Part shown: positions 30,158 to 39,080 of the stretch, piece after piece
Layout: the number at the start of each line of letters is the position of its first letter
How positions within the stretch are numbered: the first letter of the stretch is position 1
NCBI RefSeq assembly: GCF_002395745.1
Contig: NZ_DGUN01000051.1
Span: 62,001 to 126,000 of the forward strand
Origin: Fibrobacter sp. UBA4309
GTDB taxonomy: Bacteria; Fibrobacterota; Fibrobacteria; Fibrobacterales; Fibrobacteraceae
Direction: 5' to 3'
DNA length: 64,000 bases
Notes under the pieces: model-generated
What the model was told of the DNA's origin: nothing
What the model saw: the letters and a program-made list of their open reading frames with translations, nothing else
Databases searched by the model: none
Translations under genes and position numbers: made by a program

Positions 30158-31753
30158 TTACTTTGCAATTCTGATTTGCAGGGTTTTGCCCGAAACAGAC
30201 CTCGCCAGATAGGTTCCGCCACACTTGACAAGGCCAGCCGCACTTTCGCGGAGATTCTGCATCCCCACGGCACGAACCATACCGAGGTAGACGCCATTCA
30301 TATCAAAGATGCGGAAGTTTTCGACTTCAGTCGGCATATCCAGGCGGACATCGGCAATCCCAAGGCCGCATTCTTCGCAAGGATCCTGCACCGCCGAGAA
30401 GCTGATATAGTCAATATCGAAATATTGCTGCGTCGCATCCATGCGCAGAACATGCTTACCGGCAGGAAGATTCACCATCTGCGTAACGTCAGTGAAATCA
30501 TCGTAGCTAGAACCCGTAACCGTGAATTCGGCAATGGACTTGCCGTCGATAGAGAGCGTAAAGGCGCCTTCGCCCTCAGTAGCGACAGAAGCCGTAGCAG
30601 TGTAATCGCCAGCTTCGGCTATATCGACAGTCCATTCGAGCCAGTCGCCGGTAGTGTTGTAGCCTGCGGCAATTCCGGTAGCCTTCTTGTACAGGTCAAC
30701 GCCGGTATCCTTGCGGTAGTCGGAGTCGCCGTGATTTTCGCTATCGTCGCCGTAGGAATCGTTGGTGGTACCGTCTTCGTTCTTGCCCTTACCCGGAATA
30801 TCGAAGTCCTCAACTTCAATCTTGCCCGGGATAGCAAGAGCTTTTCCCTTGAACGGGGTCTGCGGTTCAGGCTCGACCGGCGCCGAGCTGATGTGCTTGA
30901 GCATCTCTGCAGCATAGCGGCGGCCGAATTCCTGGTAGGATTCGCTACTGAAATGATACGAGTCCTTGCCGTTGCCCTTGAGACCTTCGGACGAGACGAA
31001 GTAGGTATTGTCCATCACGTTCGGGAGCGTCTTGATATTGTTGTCGGTAAAGCTCCAGCAGCAACCGCCGGCGGCACGGTCTTCCAGGCCGCCCGCAAGG
31101 AACGGAACCGTATCGGAACTCAAGTTCAGGGCCTTCAAGATATCGTCGCGGGTCTTCTTGACTTCTTGCTGCCAGTTATTGCCGTTCATGGCACCCGATT
31201 CGCCCTGATGGAAAATGAAGCCCTTGATGACGCCGACCTGCTGCGCCTTCTTAGCGACTTCCACAATACGGGCATATGCGTTACCGTCGCTGCCGTAGTC
31301 CTTGGCCCAGTTCACAAGCCAATTCTCGGCAGTAGAAAGGTAATTGGCGTACTTGTCCTTGTCGAACAGTTCGATTTTCGTTCCGCCCACGGCCACGGGA
31401 ATCACGCCCACGGTCACGTCGGGGAGGCTATCAGCCAGGTAACGGCCAAACCAGTCGGCCACAGAAAGACCTTCGCCGCAGTGGAACATCGGGGGAATTG
31501 CCGGGTAGATTTCGCCTACGTTCGGGTAGCGAGTACACGACGTGGTCGCGAACATCTTGTAGCGCGAATGCTCCTTGTCGTCGGTACCCTTGCGGATATC
31601 GCCCGCGCCCGCCATGTTGGACTGGCCGTAGGCAATATAGACGTGGAAGTTCGGGTCCGGAGCGGCAGAAGCTTCTGTTACGGATCCAACGCCAAGAAAA
31701 GCGGAGATCGCGGCAGCGCCCACCGATAGCGACAGGAAATTCTTCATACCCAT
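30158..31753 (-). CDS. Secreted CE6 acetyl xylan esterase with CBM6 (copy 2)
   Basis: A 531-residue acetyl xylan esterase: signal peptide (about 1-30), CE6 domain (about 33-280) with nucleophile S45 in AYGQSNMAG, IFHQGESGAM and DSYHFSSE, CBM6 (about 290-430; GKIEVEDFDIPGKG) and C-terminal module (FRIFDMNGVYLGMV ... GTYLARSVSGK). This domain order matches the acetyl xylan esterase studied as Axe6B in F. succinogenes, where the tail is, as I recall, called Fibrobacter paralogous module 1. An AAGGA lies three bases before the first ATG; the ATG two codons on (31747) is the alternative. The promoter has the -10 box but only a decayed operator. Confidence 0.92.
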   Translation of the reverse strand: MGMKNFLSLSVGAAAISAFLGVGSVTEASAAPDPNFHVYIAYGQSNMAGAGDIRKGTDDKEHSRYKMFATTSCTRYPNVGEIYPAIPPMFHCGEGLSVADWFGRYLADSLPDVTVGVIPVAVGGTKIELFDKDKYANYLSTAENWLVNWAKDYGSDGNAYARIVEVAKKAQQVGVIKGFIFHQGESGAMNGNNWQQEVKKTRDDILKALNLSSDTVPFLAGGLEDRAAGGCCWSFTDNNIKTLPNVMDNTYFVSSEGLKGNGKDSYHFSSESYQEFGRRYAAEMLKHISSAPVEPEPQTPFKGKALAIPGKIEVEDFDIPGKGKNEDGTTNDSYGDDSENHGDSDYRKDTGVDLYKKATGIAAGYNTTGDWLEWTVDIAEAGDYTATASVATEGEGAFTLSIDGKSIAEFTVTGSSYDDFTDVTQMVNLPAGKHVLRMDATQQYFDIDYISFSAVQDPCEECGLGIADVRLDMPTEVENFRIFDMNGVYLGMVRAVGMQNLRESAAGLVKCGGTYLARSVSGKTLQIRIAK

Positions 31754-31781
31754 TTTTCCTTCTTTCGTAAAACTCTAACGT

Positions 31782-31845
31782 TAAAAATATTCTCTAAATC
31801 GCAAAATGTCTCAAAAAAGAACCTATTTCTTTAACTTTCTAAAAA
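31782..31845 (-). promoter_or_regulatory. -10 box with decayed operator for CE6 copy 2
   Basis: -10 box TATTTTTA at 31782-31789. The sequence at 31831-31845 (minus strand TTTTTAGAAAGTTAA) is at nearly the right distance (41 bp) but matches the operator poorly. Confidence 0.35.
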
Positions 31846-31890
31846 ATGCCCCTGACCGAGGCGCAATGTCCTGAATCTGCGTAGCAGAAA

Positions 31891-31916
31891 AACGTCCCGC
31901 CAATTGGCGAGACGTT
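31891..31916 (-). terminator. Terminator of GH30
   Basis: Stem AACGTCtCGCC/GGCGgGACGTT (one mismatch) with a 4-base loop, then a T run on the minus strand. Confidence 0.85.
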
Positions 31917-31961
31917 TGTGGTAGTGTATGAGGAGAGTCCTTGCGATTTTCCGTATGCGGT

Positions 31962-34046
31962 CTATTTTGCCACGGAAAGTCTAAACATCTTTTTGCCCTT
32001 GGCCGACTTGATGACGTATACCCCGCCCTTGCTGACGAGATTTTTCACCTTTTGCGCGGCATCTTCCGCATTCATGGCCTGGATTCGCCCAACGCAGGCT
32101 CCATTCAGGTCGAAAACGCCATAGGTCGCCATCGCATCGGCCTTTTCAAATTTCACACCGACAAGTTGCGTGCCGCCGCCAATCGGTTCGGGATCGGTCG
32201 CGTCCTTGCCCTTCACGAAGGTGAAGTAGTCCACGTCCATCCAGTCGCCAACCACAGTAAAGCGGAGGATGTGCTGGCCGGCAGGGAGCGTCACGTTCTT
32301 CTGCACCTTGTTGTAGTCGTCGTAGTTCTCTTCGCCGTCATTCTTCGGGACAGAGATATCGCCCGTGAGTTCATTGCCATCGAGAGTCATGTTGAAACCG
32401 GAGGTCGCATTGGCGGAGGCAACCGCGGCAAAGAAGGTGTAGTCACCCGCTTCCTTCACGTTCACCGTGTATTCAAGCCATTCGCCAGCCTGGTTGTAAC
32501 CCACGATGTAGCCGGTAGCCTTCTTGTAGATATCGACACCGGTACCTTCGCGGTAGTCAGAGTCTCCGTGGTTATCGGAATCGTTCTCGTTGTAGGTCTT
32601 GTTTTCCTTGCCCGTACCCGGAATGTCGAAATTTTCAGCCTCGATCTTGCCCGGAATTTCAGCGACCTTGCCGCCGAACGGTTCGCGAGGAATAGGATCG
32701 GCCGGAGTGCCCACGCCCACGAGCGTCACGATGCAGTCCTTGAAGTTGTTGCCACCAGACTGCATTTTGATAGTCACTTCGCCGTTCTTGACTTCGACTT
32801 CGCCTTCGTCCTTGGCGTTCTTCGTTTCGCTGGTGGTGTACATGTGGAAAGTCTGGACATCGGCGCCCTGCACCTTGACGGTCACTTCCTTGTCGTTGCC
32901 GTAATCGCGGTTCACGAGCACCACGATGACGGAGTCGCCACCGGCGCTCTTGTAGGCGCTCGCAAACAGGTTCGCCTCGGGCTTTGCCGTTGCACCCACG
33001 CGCACAGCACCCGGGCGGATAAAGCGCGCGAACTGGCTCATCACGTAACCACGCTTGGAGACCTTGCCGATTTCGTTGGACGGTATCTGGAGTTTGTTGC
33101 CGAAGTCCTTCTCCATGATGAGGCCGTAGCAACGGCGGATATACCACCAGGTGTACTGATTGAAGTTGCCCACGACCATCGCTCGATGGATTTCGTAAGC
33201 CACGTCCATGGCGTTCACGGTATCGCGCTTGTTCTGGTTCGCCTGGTCACCCGTATTCGTAACCGTGCGCCAGTAGTTGCCGCTTCCCTGGCTTTCGGTG
33301 TAGTGTTCCGTCATCCAGCGTTCCACACCCTTCTGGTCTGCAAGGCTATACTGGAAGAAATCGTCCCCAGTTCTTCTGTCGCTTGCGTAGAAGTGCGCAC
33401 CGAGAATGTCCCAGTTCTTGAGGGCGTTGGCGTCATTCAACACCTTGTTGTAGAGGTTTTTGTCGTAGCGGAACGATTCCGTCGAAATCACCTTGGCACC
33501 GTTCTTGCGCATTTTATCGGCATAGCCCTTGGTGAAGTTGTAGATTTCGTCTGCACTCCAGCAAGCCCATTCACCGCACCAGTCCGGTTCGTTACTAATG
33601 GAGATGGCGTACAGGGGAACGCCCTGGTTTTTCATGTAATCGTTAAAGCCGTTCAGGTGGTCCACATACTTCTGGTAGTTAGACGAAGACATGTGCTGGT
33701 TTGCGCCCGCATACGGAGAAGTCCACGGGGTTGCATACAAGATAAAGTCATCTCCGGCGTACTTCTTCGCGTACTTTGCGGCCTGAACTTCTTTATTGAA
33801 ATCACTGGAATTTGCATATACAGGAATACGCAGTGTGTTGAGGCCAATCTGGCCATCGCCCGTACCGAATGCGAGCTTGGCATCGGCCTCGGAAAGTCCG
33901 CCACCGCCCTGCCACTGGTTATGCACCATGCCGCCAAAACCGCGAATGACCTGGTGTTCCTCGGTGACATCCACATTCACCGTCGAAGCATATGCTGCAA
34001 CCGCAAAAACAGTGCAGCCAAGTATAAAGCTGTGAGAGCTTTTCAT
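31962..34046 (-). CDS. Secreted GH30 (subfamily 8-like) glucuronoxylanase with CBM6
   Basis: Endo-xylanase of clan A. GH30_8 enzymes cut xylan next to glucuronic acid branches. The 694-residue product has a signal peptide (about 1-20), a TIM barrel plus side beta-domain (about 22-440) with acid/base E153 in ISISNEPDW and nucleophile E247 in WMTEHYT, a CBM6 (about 455-595; GKIEAENFDIPGTG) and a C-terminal module (YGVFDLNGACVGRI ... GVYVIKSAKGK). The start at 34046 has AAAGGT about 9 bases upstream and begins a clean signal peptide. The subfamily call rests on overall look and residue spacing; whether the glucuronate-binding Arg is present was not checked. Confidence 0.9.
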   Translation of the reverse strand: MKSSHSFILGCTVFAVAAYASTVNVDVTEEHQVIRGFGGMVHNQWQGGGGLSEADAKLAFGTGDGQIGLNTLRIPVYANSSDFNKEVQAAKYAKKYAGDDFILYATPWTSPYAGANQHMSSSNYQKYVDHLNGFNDYMKNQGVPLYAISISNEPDWCGEWACWSADEIYNFTKGYADKMRKNGAKVISTESFRYDKNLYNKVLNDANALKNWDILGAHFYASDRRTGDDFFQYSLADQKGVERWMTEHYTESQGSGNYWRTVTNTGDQANQNKRDTVNAMDVAYEIHRAMVVGNFNQYTWWYIRRCYGLIMEKDFGNKLQIPSNEIGKVSKRGYVMSQFARFIRPGAVRVGATAKPEANLFASAYKSAGGDSVIVVLVNRDYGNDKEVTVKVQGADVQTFHMYTTSETKNAKDEGEVEVKNGEVTIKMQSGGNNFKDCIVTLVGVGTPADPIPREPFGGKVAEIPGKIEAENFDIPGTGKENKTYNENDSDNHGDSDYREGTGVDIYKKATGYIVGYNQAGEWLEYTVNVKEAGDYTFFAAVASANATSGFNMTLDGNELTGDISVPKNDGEENYDDYNKVQKNVTLPAGQHILRFTVVGDWMDVDYFTFVKGKDATDPEPIGGGTQLVGVKFEKADAMATYGVFDLNGACVGRIQAMNAEDAAQKVKNLVSKGGVYVIKSAKGKKMFRLSVAK

Positions 34047-34103
34047 ACACGTACCTTTTATCCAAACAGAGCCCGCTGAATTACGGGTTCCCATCACTTA
34101 TCT

Positions 34104-34169
34104 TAAAATTACCTGCTTTATGCGCTCTTTTCGACCATCATCAATATTTTTCCTTTTACATTTTGTCAA
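34104..34169 (-). promoter_or_regulatory. Regulon operator and -10 box for GH30
   Basis: Operator at 34155-34169 (minus strand TTGACAAAATGTAAA), 43 bp gap, -10 box TAATTTTA at 34104-34111. Confidence 0.68.
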
Positions 34170-34200
34170 TGCGAATCACATAAAATTCCATAAAAAAAAA

Positions 34201-34226
34201 CTCCACGGAACATTCGTCCCGAGGAG
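34201..34226 (-). terminator. Terminator of GH43 (34290-36527)
   Basis: Stem CTCCTCGG/CCGTGGAG (one mismatch) with a 10-base loop, then nine T on the minus strand. Confidence 0.8.
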
Positions 34227-34289
34227 TTTTCTGACGCCGAAAAGGCGCCGGTTTGGATGTGCGGTGTTTAGGGATTCCTTTCGGGTCCG

Positions 34290-36527
34290 CTACCTAGAAA
34301 CGGACACCATAAACTTCTTGTCACCGCGGACAGAACGGAGCATGTAGACACCTTGAGAGTACCCTGCAGCACGGAGGGCGTCGCCCACCTTTGCGCCGTC
34401 GAGTTTCACGGAGCCCACCTGTTTTCCCTTCAAATCGAACACAAGGAACATATTCGAAGCGAACGGATTGAACTGGGCCGTCTGCTGGATTGCATCCGTG
34501 CCGCCGCCAATCGGTTCAGGATCAGTTGCATTTTCACCTTCGACAAACGTGATGTAGTCGATATCCATCCAGTCGCCCGTAACGGTAAAGCGCAAAATAT
34601 GTTCACCGGCAGCGAGATTCACATTCGTCTTGACCTTGTTGTAGTCGTCGTAGTTCTCTTCGCCTTCATTTTTCGGCACAGAAATCTCATCGGTAATGTT
34701 CTCGCCATCAATAGACAGCTGGAAACCGGAAGTCGCATTGGCGGAAGCGACAGCGGCAAACATCGTGTAAGCACCGGCCTTCGCCACGTTCACCGTGTAT
34801 TCGAGCCATTCGCCAGCCTGATTGTAGCCAACCACGTAACCGGTTGCTTTCTTGTAAATATCGACACCAGTACCTTCGCGGTAGCTCTTGCCGCCGTTGC
34901 TTTCGGCGCCATGGTCATCGGCATCGTTATCGCTGTAAGAATCCATTCCGGCACCGCGGCCCGTACCCGGTTCGTCAAAATTTTCCATCTCGATTTTGCC
35001 GGGGATTGCCCAGGCCTTGCCGCCAAACGGTTTCTGCGGTTCGGGAGGAGTCGTTCCGCTGCCCTCGAAGCCCCAGGCCTTGACAACCATGGTGGAATCC
35101 TGAGAGCCCTTGAACACCAGGAACACCTGTGCCACGACACCCTTGAGACCTTCGACATCGCACTTGTTTTCGACAAAGGTCGTCTTGTTGCCAGTATTCT
35201 TGATTGCACAAGTACCAGCCAACGTTCCGGTTGCAGAACCGGTGTGGATTTCGATCTTGTTGCCGTCGGCAATGCTTGCCGCCTCTACCGCGAAGCCAGT
35301 GGCGGCCGTACCGAAGTCAACACCAGACACGCGAAGCCACGATTCCTTGGAAGAAAGCGGAAGCAAAACGTGTTCGGCCTTCTTGCCCTGCACAAAGTTG
35401 GAGCGGCTACGGATGCCCTTCTGCTTGGAACTCGTGAGCGCCGGATACCAGTCGTACGGATCGAAGTTCTCGATCTGCTTCGGGCCTTCGTTAGTCACCG
35501 TGACAGTCTTGATAGTGCCGTCGTTATTATAGAACATTTCGTCTACAGAAACGCTACGGTGGTAACCTTCGTTCGGTTTCGGCTGACCGTCATCGGCCGG
35601 AATAATTTCAAGTCCGTTATGGCCCTTGGCAATACGGCGGTCATGGTACACCACATAGGAATGTCCCTTGAATTCGGCAATACCGTGGTGGTTGTTGTTG
35701 CCGTTGATGCTCCTGCCGTTCATGCTCGGGTCACCGAGAATCGTGCCCTTCCAGGTGTACGGTCCCATTACGTTGTTCGACATACCGTAATCGATGGTAG
35801 GCGCACCCTGCTGCCAGCCGGTACTGTAAGAGAAGTAGTAATTGCTCCCGTGCTTGTGGATGTAAGACGCCTCAAGCATCTTGCGGGTCGGGAGGTTGTT
35901 CACCTTCACGTGAGAGCCGTTACCCACCGGAGCATCCTTCGCGTCGTTCAGTTTGACGATATCGAAGTTGTCGGTATTCGGACGGCTATTGCTTTCGCCG
36001 CCGCCCCACGTGACGTAGGTGGTGCCGTCGTCGTCGATAAAGATACCCGGGTCAAAGCACCAGGAAACACCATCGCAACCGATAATGCCACGGCCGCCGA
36101 CAAGTTTGTCCTTGCCCTGGCCCACGGCATTTGTCCACGGGCCGTCGATTGCAGGCGCCTTGATGTAGCCGATACCGCCGCCACCGCCATCGGGGAACAC
36201 GATGTAGAACGTGCCGTTATGCACCGCGATGCCGGATGCCCAAATATCGTTAATGCCGTTCACCTTGCGGGCATCGTAAATAATGCCGTAGTCAGTCCAG
36301 TTCTGCATATCCTTGCTGCGGAATGCATAGAGGGCGTAAATCTTGTAACCATTGGAATTGTACGGAGCCGGGTCATCGGAGTCCGTGATGATGTAGAAAT
36401 ATTCGTCGTCGGCGGCTGCACCCGGATCCGCCAAGTAGTGATAGGTAGAAATCGGATTGTCGGCAAGAGCCGCACCGGCAAGGCAACCAACAACCAAGCC
36501 CAGCTTTCTTATAGAAATCTTTTTCAT
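34290..36527 (-). CDS. Secreted GH43 arabinofuranosidase with two CBM6-type modules (tandem copy 1)
   Basis: The 745-residue product has a signal peptide (about 1-22), a GH43 propeller (about 24-350) with YHYLADPGAA, CFDPGIFIDDDG and MLEASYIHK carrying the acidic triad, a first beta-sandwich module (about 370-500; RSNFVQGKKAEHVLLP), a second CBM6 (about 520-660; GKIEMENFDEPGTG) and a C-terminal module (FLVFDLKGKQVGSV ... GVYMLRSVRGD). It closely resembles the next gene. The ATG at 36527 is chosen because AAGGG lies nine bases upstream; an upstream ATG at 36536 directly abuts that site. Arabinofuranosidase is the likeliest role on arabinoxylan, but xylosidase is possible. Confidence 0.9.
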   Translation of the reverse strand: MKKISIRKLGLVVGCLAGAALADNPISTYHYLADPGAAADDEYFYIITDSDDPAPYNSNGYKIYALYAFRSKDMQNWTDYGIIYDARKVNGINDIWASGIAVHNGTFYIVFPDGGGGGIGYIKAPAIDGPWTNAVGQGKDKLVGGRGIIGCDGVSWCFDPGIFIDDDGTTYVTWGGGESNSRPNTDNFDIVKLNDAKDAPVGNGSHVKVNNLPTRKMLEASYIHKHGSNYYFSYSTGWQQGAPTIDYGMSNNVMGPYTWKGTILGDPSMNGRSINGNNNHHGIAEFKGHSYVVYHDRRIAKGHNGLEIIPADDGQPKPNEGYHRSVSVDEMFYNNDGTIKTVTVTNEGPKQIENFDPYDWYPALTSSKQKGIRSRSNFVQGKKAEHVLLPLSSKESWLRVSGVDFGTAATGFAVEAASIADGNKIEIHTGSATGTLAGTCAIKNTGNKTTFVENKCDVEGLKGVVAQVFLVFKGSQDSTMVVKAWGFEGSGTTPPEPQKPFGGKAWAIPGKIEMENFDEPGTGRGAGMDSYSDNDADDHGAESNGGKSYREGTGVDIYKKATGYVVGYNQAGEWLEYTVNVAKAGAYTMFAAVASANATSGFQLSIDGENITDEISVPKNEGEENYDDYNKVKTNVNLAAGEHILRFTVTGDWMDIDYITFVEGENATDPEPIGGGTDAIQQTAQFNPFASNMFLVFDLKGKQVGSVKLDGAKVGDALRAAGYSQGVYMLRSVRGDKKFMVSVSR

Positions 36528-36570
36528 CTTAAACATCCCTTTTGACCGCACCATACGGCCTATCCACTTT

Positions 36571-36636
36571 AAAATTTACCCCCTAAAAGGACTTTTTTTC
36601 ACCCATTGCAGCAAATTATCATTGACGGATTATCCA
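36571..36636 (-). promoter_or_regulatory. Regulon operator and -10 box for GH43 tandem copy 1
   Basis: Operator at 36622-36636 (minus strand TGGATAATCCGTCAA), 43 bp gap, -10 box TAAATTTT at 36571-36578. Confidence 0.72.
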
Positions 36637-36672
36637 CACCCACCCCCTAAAAAAGCTTTTTTTGCAAAAAAA

Positions 36673-36696
36673 CACCCCGGAACGGTATCCGGGGTG
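36673..36696 (-). terminator. Terminator of GH43 tandem copy 2
   Basis: Stem CACCCCGG/CCGGGGTG with an 8-base loop, then TTTTTTT on the minus strand. Confidence 0.9.
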
Positions 36697-36737
36697 TGTT
36701 CTCCTAACTCCTTTATGGATTTTTTTCTATACGTGCC

Positions 36738-38963
36738 CTATTTTGTAACGCGGGCCATGAACTTCCTGTCGCCGTGCACGGAACGGAGCATGTAGACACC
36801 CTGGATATACCCTGCCGCGCGGAGAGCCTCACCCGCACTTGCGCCGTTCAGGTTGACAGTGCCCACCTGCTTGCCCTTCAGATCGAACACTCGATAAGAT
36901 TCGTACTGTTGAGCCTTGAACGCGACAGAATTCCTGATAGCATCCGTGCCAATCGGTTCCGTATCCGGAGCATCCTTGCCTTCAAGGATATTGAAGTAGT
37001 CGATATCGAACCACGCACCGACAACCGTGAGCCTCAGGACATGCTCGCCAGCCGGGAGCGTGATGTTGGCCTTGACCTTGTTGTAGTCTTCGTAATTTTC
37101 TTCGCCCGAGCTTGCCGCGGGCACGGAAATCTCTTCGGTAATGTCCGTTCCGTCGAGAGAGAACTTGAAGCTGGAGGTGCTTCCGGCGGCAGCGACAGCG
37201 GCATAGAGCGTGTAATCGCCAGCCTTCGACACATTGACAGTGTATTCCAGCCATTCGCCTTCGGTATTGTAGCCCACCACGACACCGGTAGCCTTCTTGT
37301 ACAGGTCTACGCCGGTACCGTCGCGATAGTCGGAGTCACCGTGGTTCTCGGAATCGGATTCGCTGTAAGAATCGACATCGCCACCGCGGCCCGTACCCGG
37401 TTCATCGAAGTTTTCGGCCTCGATCTTGCACGGAACGGCCCAAGCCTTGCCGCCGAACGGCTTCTGCGGTTCCGGCGGCGTCGTACCGCTGCCTTCGAAA
37501 CCCCAGGCCTTGATAGCCATCGTGGAGTCCCTATTGCCCTTGAACACGAGGAATATCTGGTCTACAATGCCCTTGAGGCCTTCGACCTCGCACTTGTTCT
37601 CGGCGAAGGAATTCTTGTTGCCGGTATTCTTGAGCGTGCAGGTGCCGGCAAGCGTACCCGTCGCAGAACCCGTATGGATTTCAATCTTGTCGCCATCGGC
37701 CGTGCTTGCGGCCTGCACCACGAAACCGGTCGCGGCAGTACCGAAGTCGACGCCGCTCACGCGGATCCAGGATTCCTTCGTGGAAAGCGGGAGCAACAGA
37801 TGTTCGGCGACCTTGCCCAAGCTCCAGTTGGAGCGGCTGCGGATACCCTTCTGCTTGGAGCTCGTGAGGGCCGGATACCAGTCATACGGATCGAAGTTTT
37901 CGATCTGCTTCGGGCCATCCTTGGTAAATGTCAGCGACTTCATGGTACCGTCGTCGTTGTAGAAGAATTCATCGACGCTTACGCTACGGTGGTATGCCGG
38001 GTTCGGATTTGCCTGGCCATCTTCGGCAGGAATCTTTTCCAGGCCATCGTAACCGTTCGCAATGCGGCGGTCATGGTAGGCAACGTACCAGTGGCCCTTG
38101 AATTCGGCAATGCCATGGTGGTTATTGTTGTTCGCGTTGATGTTCTGGCCGTTGATGCTCGGATTACCCATGAAGATTCCCTTATATTCATAGGGACCCA
38201 TGGGATTGCTCGACATACCGTAGGCAATGCGCAAATCGGCCGTACTGTAAGACAGATAGTACTTGCCCTTGTACTTGTGAATGTACGAGGCTTCCATCGC
38301 CTTCGGGCCACCAATCTTCAGGTGAGTCTTGGAACTCACATCGAAGCCCTTCATATCGGGGTTGAACTTGTATATGTTGAAAATATCGTTGTTGTTGTCC
38401 CTGGCCGGGCGGGAATCGCTGCTACCGCCACCAAAGGTGAAGTAGCCCGTGCCGTCATCATCAAAGAAAATACCCGGGTCAAAGCACCAGCCGATGCCGT
38501 CGCAGTCCGCAAGGCCGCCGCCCCAGTTATTGATGAGTTTCTTGCCACCCGAAACAGGGTTCGCCCACGGGCCGGCAATGCTGTCGGCGCTAATGAGGCC
38601 CACACCGCCGCCACCGCCATCGGGGAACACGATGTAGAGTTTTCCGTCCTTGGGGTTCACGTCAATGTCGGACGCCCAGATATCGCCGATACCGTCCACC
38701 TTGCGGGCATCGTAAATGATACCGAAGTCGGTCCAGTTTTTCATGTCCTTGGTGCGGAAACCATAAAGGGCCTTGATGCTGTAACCATTGGCATTTGCCG
38801 GAGCCGGATCGTCGGAGTCGGTGATGACATAGAAATACGTATCGTCAGCAGCTGCACCCGGATCCGCCAAGTAGTGGTAAACAGAGATCGGGTTGTCGGC
38901 CAATGCGACAGAGACAAAACCCGCAGCAAGACCCATTATCCCCGCGCGACTCAAAATCCTCAT
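36738..38963 (-). CDS. Secreted GH43 arabinofuranosidase with two CBM6-type modules (tandem copy 2)
   Basis: The 741-residue product has the same architecture as the gene at 34290-36527: signal peptide (about 1-22), GH43 (YHYLADPGAA, CFDPGIFFDDDG, AMEASYIHK), first module (about 370-500), second CBM6 (about 520-655; CKIEAENFDEPGTG, where the usual Gly is Cys) and C-terminal module (YRVFDLKGKQVGTV ... GVYMLRSVHGD). The two catalytic domains are similar but the second CBM6 differs in type: this copy has the AAAGSTSSF version, the other the SANATSGF version. That points to module exchange after duplication. AAGGAG is six bases before the ATG. Confidence 0.9.
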   Translation of the reverse strand: MRILSRAGIMGLAAGFVSVALADNPISVYHYLADPGAAADDTYFYVITDSDDPAPANANGYSIKALYGFRTKDMKNWTDFGIIYDARKVDGIGDIWASDIDVNPKDGKLYIVFPDGGGGGVGLISADSIAGPWANPVSGGKKLINNWGGGLADCDGIGWCFDPGIFFDDDGTGYFTFGGGSSDSRPARDNNNDIFNIYKFNPDMKGFDVSSKTHLKIGGPKAMEASYIHKYKGKYYLSYSTADLRIAYGMSSNPMGPYEYKGIFMGNPSINGQNINANNNNHHGIAEFKGHWYVAYHDRRIANGYDGLEKIPAEDGQANPNPAYHRSVSVDEFFYNDDGTMKSLTFTKDGPKQIENFDPYDWYPALTSSKQKGIRSRSNWSLGKVAEHLLLPLSTKESWIRVSGVDFGTAATGFVVQAASTADGDKIEIHTGSATGTLAGTCTLKNTGNKNSFAENKCEVEGLKGIVDQIFLVFKGNRDSTMAIKAWGFEGSGTTPPEPQKPFGGKAWAVPCKIEAENFDEPGTGRGGDVDSYSESDSENHGDSDYRDGTGVDLYKKATGVVVGYNTEGEWLEYTVNVSKAGDYTLYAAVAAAGSTSSFKFSLDGTDITEEISVPAASSGEENYEDYNKVKANITLPAGEHVLRLTVVGAWFDIDYFNILEGKDAPDTEPIGTDAIRNSVAFKAQQYESYRVFDLKGKQVGTVNLNGASAGEALRAAGYIQGVYMLRSVHGDRKFMARVTK

Positions 38964-39008
38964 AGAATACTCCTTATGGGGGCCCTAAACAATTTCTCCC
39001 CACGACAA

Positions 39009-39074
39009 TAAAGTTATCTACAGGTATGCAAAAAGTGCTGCCCAAGGCAGCACTTTCCGTGGATGTTTTATCCA
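39009..39074 (-). promoter_or_regulatory. Regulon operator and -10 box for GH43 tandem copy 2
   Basis: Operator at 39060-39074 (minus strand TGGATAAAACATCCA, perfect 5-base arms), 43 bp gap, -10 box TAACTTTA at 39009-39016. The neighbour's terminator fills the gap. Confidence 0.78.
39032..39056 (-). terminator. Terminator of the lipoprotein gene, inside the operator-promoter gap
   Basis: Strong perfect stem AAAGTGCTGCC/GGCAGCACTTT with a 3-base loop, followed by TTTGC on the minus strand. Confidence 0.85.
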
Positions 39075-39080
39075 CAATTG